The notes below the pieces were generated by a model. It searched no databases, had not been told where the DNA came from, and saw only the letters and a list, made by a program, of their open reading frames with translations. From contig JALSIA010000203.1 in the NCBI GenBank assembly GCA_026981865.1, forward strand, positions 1 to 44,573: 44,573 bases of DNA, written 5' to 3'. The translations under genes and the position numbers were made by a program. This DNA comes from Thermaceae bacterium (GTDB lineage Bacteria; Deinococcota; Deinococci; Deinococcales; Marinithermaceae). Shown here piece after piece: positions 37,474 to 44,573 of this stretch; the stretch's first letter is position 1, and each line of letters starts with the position of its first letter.

Positions 37474-38115
37474 CTACCCTTCGAAGAGCGCCCGGCCCAC
37501 CCGCACCAGGGTGGCGCCTTCCTCGACGGCCACCTCAAAGTCGCCGGACATCCCCATCGACAGCTCGGGCAGGCCCAGGTGGCGCGCCATCCCGGCCAGC
37601 TCGCGGAAGACCCAGCGCACCTCCTCGGGGTTTTCGGCGAGGGGGGCCATCGTCATCAGCCCCTGCAGCTCCAGGGGTTCCAGCTGCCGCACCGCCTGCA
37701 CCGTTGCGTCCACCTCGTCCGGATCGAGGCCGTGCTTCTGCGGCTCCCGGGCCACGTTCACCTCGAGCAGGATGCGCGGCCGGTAGCCCTCGCGTTCCGC
37801 GCGTGCGGCCAGCGCCTCGGCGAGCCGCAGCGAGTCGACGGAGTGCACCAGCCGGAAGGGACGCAGGTAGCGCACCTTGTTGCGCTGCAGGGGTCCGATG
37901 AAGTGCCACTCGCGCTCGGGCCAGGCGGCGATCTTGGCGCGGGCCTCCTGAATGCGGTTCTCGCCCAGGGGAAAGTCGCCGTAGCGCAGCACCTTGCGCT
38001 CAATCTCCTCGAGGCCGTGGCCCTTGGTGACGGCGACGAGGCGCACCTCCGCGGGGTCGCGTCCGGCGCGCCGGGCCGCGGCTGCGATGCGCTCGAGCAC
38101 CTCGGGCAGCGGCAT
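37474..38115 (-). CDS. YggS/PROSC family PLP-binding protein
   Basis: The 213-residue protein is the single-domain PLP homeostasis protein. It shows '[14 protein letters not shown]' with the PLP-linked Lys, '[12 protein letters not shown]', '[16 protein letters not shown]', '[12 protein letters not shown]', '[20 protein letters not shown]', 'GLMTMAPL' and '[28 protein letters not shown]'-like end. It binds PLP and affects vitamin B6 and amino acid balance; it has no known catalytic reaction. It starts 2 nt after the PNP stop, so it is co-transcribed with it. Confidence 0.95.
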   Translation of the reverse strand: [213 protein letters not shown]

Positions 38116-38117
38116 CT

Positions 38118-38939
38118 TCAGGGCAGTTCGGCGACGATGCCGGTCACGAGCCGGCGGAAGACCGGGCTGCGCTCCTGGGCCACCCGAATCACCTCCTGCT
38201 CGTCGGCGTGGTGGGCGCTGTCGGCGAGCGCCATGTCGGTAATCGTCGACATCCCCAGCACCCGCGCCCCCAGGTGGCGCAGAGCGATCACCTCGGGCAC
38301 CGTGGACATCCCGATGGCGTCGGCGTACATGCCGTAGCGGTAGACGCGCAGCTCGCTGCGGCTGGCGTAGCTGGGGCCGCTGATGGCCAGGTAGACGCCT
38401 TCGCGCAGGCGCACGTCCTGGGCCCGGGCCACCCGCCGCGCCACCTCCAGGTACTCGGGGTCGTAGGCGTCGAAGGTCACGGGGAACCGGGGGCCGAGCC
38501 GGGTGTCGTTGGGGCCGCGCAGCGGGTTCGCCCCCATGGCGTTGATGAAGTCGAGGTGGAGCATGAAGTCGCCCGCCTGGAAGTTCGGGTTGAGCCCCCC
38601 GGCCGCCGAGGTGACGACAAAGCGCCGCGCCCCCAGGAAGAAGCCCACCCGCACCGGAAAGACCACCTGCTCCATGGGGTAGCCCTCGTAAAAGTGCACC
38701 CGGCCCTTGTAGGCCACCACGGGCCGCCCCGCGAGCCGGCCCAGGATCAGCTTGCCCTCATGGCCCGGCGCGGTCGATACCGGGAAGCCCGGAACCTCGC
38801 CGTAGGGGATCTCGGCCACGGTGTCGATCTCGTCCGCGAGCGGGCCCAGGCCCGACCCCAGAACGAGGCCCAGTTCCGGTGAAAAATCGGTGCGTGCACG
38901 CACCGCCTCCACCGCGTTCATGATCGCCTCGTAGCTCAC
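38118..38939 (-). CDS. Purine nucleoside phosphorylase, trimeric (class II) type
   Basis: The 273-residue protein is a human-PNP-like phosphorylase ('LGLVLGSGLGPLADEI', 'GHEGKLILGRL', 'KGRVHFYEGYPMEQVVFPVR', 'GMSTVPEVIALRHLGARVLGMSTITDMA'). Three base-site residues differ from human PNP: Glu201 is Ala192, Asn243 is Asp235 and Asn115 is Ser111. In human PNP an N243D change moves preference to adenosine, so this enzyme may favour 6-aminopurine nucleosides. GTG start, 6 nt after TAACGT (38951-38946). It leads the PNP-yggS-(divIVA) group and diverges from bamA. Confidence 0.92.
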   Translation of the reverse strand: MSYEAIMNAVEAVRARTDFSPELGLVLGSGLGPLADEIDTVAEIPYGEVPGFPVSTAPGHEGKLILGRLAGRPVVAYKGRVHFYEGYPMEQVVFPVRVGFFLGARRFVVTSAAGGLNPNFQAGDFMLHLDFINAMGANPLRGPNDTRLGPRFPVTFDAYDPEYLEVARRVARAQDVRLREGVYLAISGPSYASRSELRVYRYGMYADAIGMSTVPEVIALRHLGARVLGMSTITDMALADSAHHADEQEVIRVAQERSPVFRRLVTGIVAELP

Positions 38940-38945
38940 GATATT

Positions 38946-38992
38946 ACGTTACCACACGGGTCTCACGCCCACTTCACCCGCCCCGGTAGCAT
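38946..38992. promoter_or_regulatory. Divergent promoter region, PNP / BamA
   Basis: TAACGT on the minus strand (38951-38946) and TAGCAT on the plus strand (38987-38992) are each exactly 6 nt from their start codons (GTG 38939, ATG 38999). The whole region between the genes is 59 bp. No -35 consensus is evident. Confidence 0.6.
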
Positions 38993-38998
38993 CAGGGT

Positions 38999-41449
38999 AT
39001 GCGACGTTACCTGGTCCTCGTCCTCCTGCTCACAGGCTTCGCCCTGGCCGCCCCCCTCGCCGAGATCCGCATCGAGGGGGCGGACCCGGTGCTCACCGCG
39101 CTGGCGCGCGTAGCCCTGCCCGTGGAACCCGGGCAGGACACGGCCTCGATCGACCTCGAGGCGGTGCGCGCCGCGCTCATGGACAGCGGCTACTTTCGCA
39201 AGGTCGAGGTCGCCCTCGAGGGCGACGTGCTGCGCGTCCGGCTCGAGCCCAACCCCCCGATCGCCGGGGTGGAGGTGAAGGCCGAGGCCTTTGCCCCCGA
39301 GGAACTCGCGCAGCTCCTCGGGGACGAACTCGCACTCGGTCCCGGCGCCACCTACAACCCGGTGCGGGCGCGCGAAGGGGCGGACCGGCTCGCCTCGTTC
39401 TACCGCGAGCGCGGCTTCCCCTTCGCCCCCCAGGTGGCGCTCGAGACCCGCGAGGGCGAGGACGGCGTGCAGCTGGTCTATACGGTCAAAGAGACGCCGC
39501 CCGTCAAGAAACTGGTGCTCGAAGGGGCGACCGTCTTTCCCGAGTCCGAGCTGCGCGCGGCCTTCAAGCCGCTGCTCGACCACGGAAGCTTTGCCTGGGA
39601 CCTGTACCGGGCGGCCGTGGACCAGGTGAACCGCAGCTACTTCGATGCCGGCTACCGCTTCTCGGGCATCGACACCCGGCGTTCGCGGCTGGAAGAGGAC
39701 GTGCTCACCGTCTTCGTGCGCGAACTCAAAGTCGTGGAGGTCGACGCCTCGGCGCTGGGCGGGGTCCAGCCCGAGGTGCCGCTCGGCCAGGTGCTCAACT
39801 ACGACCGGCTGCTCGACGAGATCGCCCGGCTGTCGCGGCAGCTCGAGCGTGAGGTCCAGCTGCAGCTCGAGCCCGTCGGCAACGACGGGGTGCGGGTCGT
39901 CCTCACCCCGGGGGCGGTTCGCTACGGCAAGATCCGCGAGGTCCGCATCGAGGGCGCGACCGCGCTGGACCCGGAAACCCTGAGTTCGCTGCTGCGGCTG
40001 GAGCCGGGCGACCTCTTCTCGCCCGAGCTGGCCCAGGAGGACTTCCTGAGGATTCAGAAGGCCTACCGGGAGGCGGGGTACGAGATCCGCCCCCAACCCG
40101 ACTTCACCTTCAAAGACGGCGTCTACCTGCAGAAGGTGCACGAGCTGCGCATCGAAGGCTACCGCCTCGAGTGGCAGGGGGCGCACAACACCCAGGACTT
40201 CGTCGTCCTGCGCGAACTCCCCCGCCCCGGCGAGCTCTTCTCGGTTCCCGCGATCCGCAAGGGAATCAGCAACCTGCTGCGCTCGGGGCTGCTCGCCGAA
40301 CCCCCTGCGGTCTCGACGGCCCCCGGGACGGCGCCCGACCGCGTGGTGCTGGTGCTCGGCCTCAAGGAGGCCAAGTCCACCGTCCTGGCGCCCGCGGTGG
40401 CCTGGTCCAGCATCGAAGGCTGGAGCGGCCAGGCCACGCTCGAGAGCAAGAACCTCTGGGGCCGCGCCCATCAGGCCAGCCTCAACCTGACCTTCGGCGA
40501 GAACGACGCGGGCGACAACCTGACCCTGCGCGCCAGCTACAACATCCCCTGGCTCTGGCTTGACGCGCTCGACTTCCAGCAAGTGCCCACCAGCCTCAGC
40601 CTCAGCGTCTACACCTACCCCCAAGGCAACCTGCCCCTCGAAGACGCAAACGGAAACGACACCGGCTGGGAATACACCGAGCGCCGCAGCGGCGGCAAGT
40701 TCTCCATCGGTCGCCCCTGGTCGGGTGAGCTCGAGAACCTGAAGGTCTTCGCCAACCTGGACGCGGAGTGGGTCTACCCCAAGCTGGAGATCTACGACCC
40801 CAACAAGCCCAGCACCCCCGACGAGGCCACCGCCCGCAGCCTGCTCCCCATCCCCTACCAGAGCTACTCGATCGGGGCCTCGGCCACCTACAGCACGGTC
40901 GAAAACCCCCAGTTCCCCAGCCAGGGCTTCACCCTCACCGGATCGATCGCCTACGGCCTCAACCTGCCCTACGGCGGCGCGCTCAGCCAGTTCGTGCCCG
41001 GCTGGGTCAACTTCAAGACCTACACGATCGTCGAAGGCGACCCGCGCCAGGTCTTTGCCCTGCGGGCCTCGGCGGGCGCGGTCCTGGGGGATCCGCCGGC
41101 GAGCCGCGTCTTCTTCCTCGGCGGCAACCAGACCGAGATCGCCACCCTGCGCGGCTACAACCCCATGGAGCTCTCCGGCCGCTACCTGCTGGGCAGCTCG
41201 CTCGAGTACCGCTACGACTTCAACCTGCAGACCACGATCAGCCAGACCGTGATCGGCATCCTCTTCGTGGACGTCGGCTCGGTCTGGAACCCCGGCGAGG
41301 CGCTCGACCTCAAGACCGGTTTCGGGGCCGGGGTGCAGCTGAACCTGGGCTACGGCTCGGTGCTGCTTCCGGCGCTGCGCTTCGACTACGGCTTCAGCGC
41401 CGCCCACCCCAGCGGGGTCTTCCACTTCCGCATCGGCCCCGTCTTCTAG
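38999..41449 (+). CDS. bamA: BamA/Omp85 outer-membrane assembly protein
   Basis: The 816-residue protein has a signal peptide (MRRYLVLVLLLTGFALA), five or six POTRA-like repeats (about 20-410; for example 'AEIRIEGADP', 'KKLVLEGATVFPESEL', 'REVRIEGATALDPETL') and a 16-strand barrel region (about 430-816). The barrel contains the LRGY signature ('TLRGYNPMELSGRYLLG') and ends in Phe. BamA inserts barrels into the outer membrane, here probably including the patatin-barrel protein. TAGCAT lies 6 nt before the ATG. A long, strong hairpin follows the stop. Confidence 0.93.
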   Translation: MRRYLVLVLLLTGFALAAPLAEIRIEGADPVLTALARVALPVEPGQDTASIDLEAVRAALMDSGYFRKVEVALEGDVLRVRLEPNPPIAGVEVKAEAFAPEELAQLLGDELALGPGATYNPVRAREGADRLASFYRERGFPFAPQVALETREGEDGVQLVYTVKETPPVKKLVLEGATVFPESELRAAFKPLLDHGSFAWDLYRAAVDQVNRSYFDAGYRFSGIDTRRSRLEEDVLTVFVRELKVVEVDASALGGVQPEVPLGQVLNYDRLLDEIARLSRQLEREVQLQLEPVGNDGVRVVLTPGAVRYGKIREVRIEGATALDPETLSSLLRLEPGDLFSPELAQEDFLRIQKAYREAGYEIRPQPDFTFKDGVYLQKVHELRIEGYRLEWQGAHNTQDFVVLRELPRPGELFSVPAIRKGISNLLRSGLLAEPPAVSTAPGTAPDRVVLVLGLKEAKSTVLAPAVAWSSIEGWSGQATLESKNLWGRAHQASLNLTFGENDAGDNLTLRASYNIPWLWLDALDFQQVPTSLSLSVYTYPQGNLPLEDANGNDTGWEYTERRSGGKFSIGRPWSGELENLKVFANLDAEWVYPKLEIYDPNKPSTPDEATARSLLPIPYQSYSIGASATYSTVENPQFPSQGFTLTGSIAYGLNLPYGGALSQFVPGWVNFKTYTIVEGDPRQVFALRASAGAVLGDPPASRVFFLGGNQTEIATLRGYNPMELSGRYLLGSSLEYRYDFNLQTTISQTVIGILFVDVGSVWNPGEALDLKTGFGAGVQLNLGYGSVLLPALRFDYGFSAAHPSGVFHFRIGPVF

Positions 41450-41459
41450 CCAACCCCGC

Positions 41460-41489
41460 AGCGTACCCCCTTGACTGGGGGTACGCTTT
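41460..41489 (+). terminator. Strong hairpin/terminator after bamA
   Basis: AGCGTACCCCC (41460-41470) pairs perfectly with GGGGGTACGCT (41477-41487) around a TTGACT loop and is followed by TTA. The T tract is short, so termination strength is uncertain. Confidence 0.65.
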
Positions 41490-41504
41490 AGGGCAAGACC
41501 AATT

Positions 41505-41510
41505 TAAACT
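41505..41510 (+). promoter_or_regulatory. -10 box of the cyclase cassette
   Basis: TAAACT is exactly 6 nt before the ATG at 41517, predicting a leaderless mRNA that covers the small protein and the cyclase. Confidence 0.6.
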
Positions 41511-41516
41511 GTTCAC

Positions 41517-41939
41517 ATGGCCTACGAGGAAGGCCCCGAAGCCTTCGCGGAACGGTTTGCGGAGTACGCGGTCGCGGTGGAGCTCTTGCCCCAGCCTTTC
41601 GGCTACCCGCTGCTGGAGGCGGTGACCCCCGTGGGCGTGCTCTACCCCTTCGACCGCGGGGCACCGCCGTCGCCGAGTGGACCCGTAGAGCTCGTGCTCC
41701 ACGCCGTGGTGGCCTCGTTCCGCTACCGCAAGCAGCCCCCGGGCGTCCGGGCCCTCGCGGGCGGCCGCCACCGGCTTTGCGGACGCGTCCGGCGCGAGAT
41801 CGCTCCGGGCTTCTACCTCCTCGACTGCGGCCTGCCGCTGGTGCTGGCCTCGGACGAACCCCTGGAGACGGGGATGGAGATCGAGGTCACCGCCGAGCCA
41901 CCCCTGATGGCCTTCCGCAGCGAAGGGGGGCGCATCTAG
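41517..41939 (+). CDS. Unknown small protein upstream of the cyclase
   Basis: The 140-residue protein is soluble with no signal peptide and a mixed alpha/beta character. Its first 30 residues look helical (MAYEEGPEAFAERFAEYAVAVELLP) and the rest beta-rich ('ELVLHAVVASFRYRKQ', 'GFYLLDCGLPLVLASDEPLETGMEIEVTAEPP'). I recognise no domain. It is leaderless by its -10 box, and its stop is followed at once, with no gap, by the GTG of the cyclase gene, so the two are translationally coupled. A regulatory or partner role is possible but unproven. Confidence 0.65.
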   Translation: MAYEEGPEAFAERFAEYAVAVELLPQPFGYPLLEAVTPVGVLYPFDRGAPPSPSGPVELVLHAVVASFRYRKQPPGVRALAGGRHRLCGRVRREIAPGFYLLDCGLPLVLASDEPLETGMEIEVTAEPPLMAFRSEGGRI

Positions 41940-44573
41940 GTGCGCTGCTCCCGCTGCGGCGCGCGCAACCCCGAAGGCTTCCGCTTCTGCGGGCACTGCG
42001 GCCACCCGCTCAGTCCGGCCCCGCTGCCCCAGCGGCGTTGGGCGACGGCCTTGTTCTTCGACCTCACCAACTTCAGCCGCTACACCAGCGCCCACGACCT
42101 CGAGGAAACCCACCGCACCGTCCACCGCCTGCTCGAACGCGCCCGCGACTGCGTGACCGCACAGGGGGGCTACGTCGACAAGTTCTTCGGCGACGGCATG
42201 CTCGCGGTCTTCGGGCTGCAGAAGAGCCGGGAAAACGAACCCATGCGGGCGCTGCAGGCCGCCGCCTGCATGGTGGAGGCCACCCAGGAGGACTCGCCGG
42301 AGCTCATGCGCGGCCGCGTGGGGCTGGCCACCGGGCTGGTGCTGCTCGGTCCCCTGGGCAGCGAGCAGGGGCAGCACCAAACCGTGATCGGCAACCCCGT
42401 CAACCTGGCCCAGCGCTTGGCGGCGTCGGCCCCCGGCGGCGTCGTCTGGCTCGATCAGGTCACCGCACAGCTGGTCCCCGAGGCCAACCTCGAACGCCTC
42501 AAACCGCGTCTCTTCAAGGGCTTCCGCGAACCGCAACCGGTCTGGGTCTTCCACGGTTGGGGTACACGCAACCACCCCCTCTTCGGCCGTGAGCGCGAGC
42601 TCGAACAGGTGACCGCCTGGATCCTAGAAGCCGAGCGGGGCGGCGGCCGGGTCGCGGTCATCTCGGGGCCGATCGGCGCCGGAAAGACCTTTCTCGTCGA
42701 AGAGGCCCTGCGCCGCAGGTCGGGTCGGCTGCGCACCCTCCACGTGCCCGACCTCGAGTTGGGCGTCCCGCTGCGCGACACCCTTCAGCAGGTGCTCACG
42801 CGCGGGCTGGGGCTGCCCCCCGAGGCGATCCTGGAACGCCTCCCTCTCGCGGACCTCGACCGGCGGGTCCTCGCCTACGCGCTGGGTCTGGAGCCGGAAC
42901 GGCCCGCGCCGCCGGAAGACCTGGAAAGCACGCTGGTCCGCAGCTTCCGCCGCATCCTGCAGCACCTCGCCGACGAACGCCCGACCGTCGTGGTGGTGCG
43001 CAGCGGGCCGCGCGACCACGCGCTGCTCGAGCGCATGCTGGAAGGGCTGCGCCGCGAGCCGCTGCGCGGCTTGACCGTGCTGGTGCTGCGGCGCTCGCCG
43101 GCCTCCGGCGCAGACCTGGTGCTCGGGCCCCTCAAACCCAAAGACGCCGACGCCTACCTGCACCACCTCAACCCCGAACTCTCGCCCGAAGAGCGCGCAG
43201 CCATCTACCGCGAAAGCGGCGGCCTGCCCCTGGCGCTGCGTTTCCTGGCGCTTTCGGGCGATCCCGGCACCTCGGTGATGGCGGCCTACCAGTCGCGCCT
43301 GGACACGCTGCGGCCGCTCCACCGCAAGGCCCTGCTCTACGCCGCGCTGGGCCAGCCCAGCAGCTGGTCGGGCCTGATCCAAGAGCTCCTCGGAGCGGGC
43401 GCGCGCGACGCCGTGGCCGACCTGGTGGCCGACGGGTACCTGCTGGCGGAGCCGGCGGCGCGCGAAGACGAGACGATTCTGCGGGTGGCCGATCCGCTCC
43501 TGCAGCGCGCGGCCCGCCTCTTCCTCTCGCGCGAGGAGCGCCGGCGTCTGCACGAGGCGTACTGGCGCTGGCTCGAGCGGCGGGCCGGAGGCCGGCTGGC
43601 CGCACTCGCCGCCGAGCACGCCCTGCTCGCGGGGCGGGAAAACGAAGCCGCCCGCGCCTACCTACGGGCCGGGGACGTGCAGAAGCGCGAGGGCATCTTC
43701 CGCGGGGCCGAGCAACATTACCTAACGGCGCTGCCGCTCTTGCCCGAGGCGGAGCGATCCGAGGCGCGGCTGCGCCTCGCGGCGCTGCACCTCGAAGGCG
43801 GCTCGCCGGAAACGGCCCTGCGCTGGCTCGAGCCGGAAACCTCGGAGGAGGCCGTGCGCCTGACGGGCCTGGCCCAAGCGCGCCTGGGCCGGGTGCAGGA
43901 GGCCCGCGTCAACCTGAGCCGCTACCTCAAACTGCGCCGCGGCGACCCGGAGGTGACGCTGGCGCTGCTGGCGCTGGAGCCGGCCGCGGACCGGCTGCGG
44001 CAGTTGCGCGCCATGAGCATGGACGGCACGGTCGAGCAGCAGGCCGCCTACGAACGCCTGCTCGCCGAAACGTTGGCGCAGCTGGGTCGATTGGAGGAGG
44101 CCGCCGCGGCGATGCGCACGGCCTACCGCCTCTACCTGCAAAGCCACAAGGAAAGCCGCGCAGCGGAGGCCGCGCTCGCGATCAGCGGCTTCGAGTGGAT
44201 GGCGGAGCGGCTCAACGTCGCCGCGGAGTGGGCGGACCGCGCGGTCGAACATGCACGCAAAGCGCACCCCGGCCTGGCCACCACCGCATGGAGCGTGCGC
44301 GCGGGCCTGTGGCTCGACCAGGGCCGCGCCGGGGCCGCGCGAGCGGCGCTCGATCAGGCGGAACAGCACCTGGACCACGCCCGCACCCCCGACGAACGCG
44401 CCCGCATCCACGCCATCCGCATGCGCTTCCTCATCGAGACCGGCCGTCTGGCCGAGGCCGTCGCCCTGGGGGAGGAGGTCTACCGCTCCGAACCCCATCC
44501 CTGGCTGGCCGCCAACCTGGCGCTGGCCTACGCCCTGCGCGGAGGGCGGCGCGGTGAACGGCGCTTCCGCGAA
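41940..44573 (+). CDS. Zinc ribbon-class III nucleotidyl cyclase-NTPase-helical repeat protein (3' end missing)
   Basis: At least 878 residues are encoded; the gene runs off the window. A zinc ribbon (Cys3, 6, 17, 20) precedes a class III cyclase domain (about 35-205) with both metal Asp residues (Asp41 'FFDLTNFS', Asp85 'FFGDGMLAVFG'), Lys81, Thr148, Asn155 and Arg159 ('GNPVNLAQRL'). Lys with Thr rather than Asp is the class IIIb adenylyl cyclase pattern. An NTPase domain with Walker A GPIGAGKT (243-250) follows; the expected Walker B site reads 'TVVVVRSGPRD' and looks degenerate. From about 530 on it is helical, TPR-like. The likely product is cAMP under control of the large C-terminal sensor. 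Confidence 0.87.
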   Translation, partial: MRCSRCGARNPEGFRFCGHCGHPLSPAPLPQRRWATALFFDLTNFSRYTSAHDLEETHRTVHRLLERARDCVTAQGGYVDKFFGDGMLAVFGLQKSRENEPMRALQAAACMVEATQEDSPELMRGRVGLATGLVLLGPLGSEQGQHQTVIGNPVNLAQRLAASAPGGVVWLDQVTAQLVPEANLERLKPRLFKGFREPQPVWVFHGWGTRNHPLFGRERELEQVTAWILEAERGGGRVAVISGPIGAGKTFLVEEALRRRSGRLRTLHVPDLELGVPLRDTLQQVLTRGLGLPPEAILERLPLADLDRRVLAYALGLEPERPAPPEDLESTLVRSFRRILQHLADERPTVVVVRSGPRDHALLERMLEGLRREPLRGLTVLVLRRSPASGADLVLGPLKPKDADAYLHHLNPELSPEERAAIYRESGGLPLALRFLALSGDPGTSVMAAYQSRLDTLRPLHRKALLYAALGQPSSWSGLIQELLGAGARDAVADLVADGYLLAEPAAREDETILRVADPLLQRAARLFLSREERRRLHEAYWRWLERRAGGRLAALAAEHALLAGRENEAARAYLRAGDVQKREGIFRGAEQHYLTALPLLPEAERSEARLRLAALHLEGGSPETALRWLEPETSEEAVRLTGLAQARLGRVQEARVNLSRYLKLRRGDPEVTLALLALEPAADRLRQLRAMSMDGTVEQQAAYERLLAETLAQLGRLEEAAAAMRTAYRLYLQSHKESRAAEAALAISGFEWMAERLNVAAEWADRAVEHARKAHPGLATTAWSVRAGLWLDQGRAGAARAALDQAEQHLDHARTPDERARIHAIRMRFLIETGRLAEAVALGEEVYRSEPHPWLAANLALAYALRGGRRGERRFRE

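Noticed and set aside
38963-41425. An 820-codon open frame on the minus strand opposite bamA
   Set aside because: It is the complement of a GC-rich coding sequence; its product is rich in Gly, Val, Arg and Leu with no motif, while bamA on the plus strand has a signal peptide, POTRA repeats and an LRGY motif.
41471-41476. TTGACT as the -35 of the gene at 41517
   Set aside because: It lies in the loop of the terminator hairpin and is 28 bp from the TAAACT box, too far for a -35/-10 pair.

Overview
The window is chromosomal DNA from a GC-rich (roughly 70%) bacterium with an outer membrane, most likely of the Deinococcus-Thermus phylum and probably the Thermales. Three things point there. The gene repertoire fits: a zinc-finger RecO, a type-4 Fe-S uracil-DNA glycosylase, a POTRA-barrel BamA, HflX, DivIVA, and acyl-CoA mutase with hydroxyacyl-CoA dehydrogenase. 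Intergenic gaps are very short. Above all, a TANNNT box lies 5-8 nt (usually exactly 6 nt) upstream of the start codon of about 20 genes, the signature of leaderless mRNAs. Placing the genome near Oceanithermus or Thermus is inference. I see no prophage, transposase, CRISPR array, rRNA or tRNA.

Layout. 1-5.1 kb: 5' end of a B12-binding radical SAM protein, a small membrane protein, hutH, divergent recO, and a patatin/Omp85-barrel fusion. 5.1-10.9 kb: an acyl-CoA mutase large subunit, a repeat-rich gap, then a minus-strand group of EamA transporter, divergent citramalate-synthase-like enzyme and hbd. 10.9-15.0 kb: a tightly overlapping envelope operon of two M16 peptidase subunits (one inactive, one active), a secreted CAP protein and an outer-membrane lipoprotein. 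15.0-21.1 kb: recG, a repeat-rich gap, a GNAT acetyltransferase, an HExxH protein, a 2-hydroxyacid dehydrogenase, a membrane/coiled-coil/HhH protein and a LysM remnant. 21.0-24.4 kb: a SufR-like regulator, a PEBP protein, an octaheme HAO-type cytochrome c and a redoxin.

24.4-29.0 kb: guaA-rnhA, a membrane pseudokinase with a PEGA-like domain, and a plus-strand operon (leader ORF with attenuator-like hairpin, unknown protein, UDG, small membrane protein). 29.0-39.0 kb: purH, lnt, a phosphoesterase that has lost metal ligands, queG, a parvulin isomerase, hflX, a YdcF protein, DivIVA, YggS and purine nucleoside phosphorylase. 39.0-44.6 kb: BamA, a small unknown protein, and a class III nucleotidyl cyclase fused to an NTPase and a helical-repeat region that runs off the end.

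Themes. Outer-membrane biogenesis and surface functions recur (BamA, Lnt, parvulin, patatin-barrel, M16/CAP/lipoprotein). Purine metabolism (guaA, purH, PNP) and DNA repair (recO, recG, UDG) are also present. Several proteins keep a family fold but lose or change key residues: the M16 subunit, the kinase, the phosphoesterase, the citramalate-synthase homologue, PNP and the acyl-CoA mutase. The least ordinary parts are the leader-ORF/attenuator ahead of the UDG operon, the cyclase cassette, the pseudokinase, and the HAO-type cytochrome without an obvious redox partner gene.
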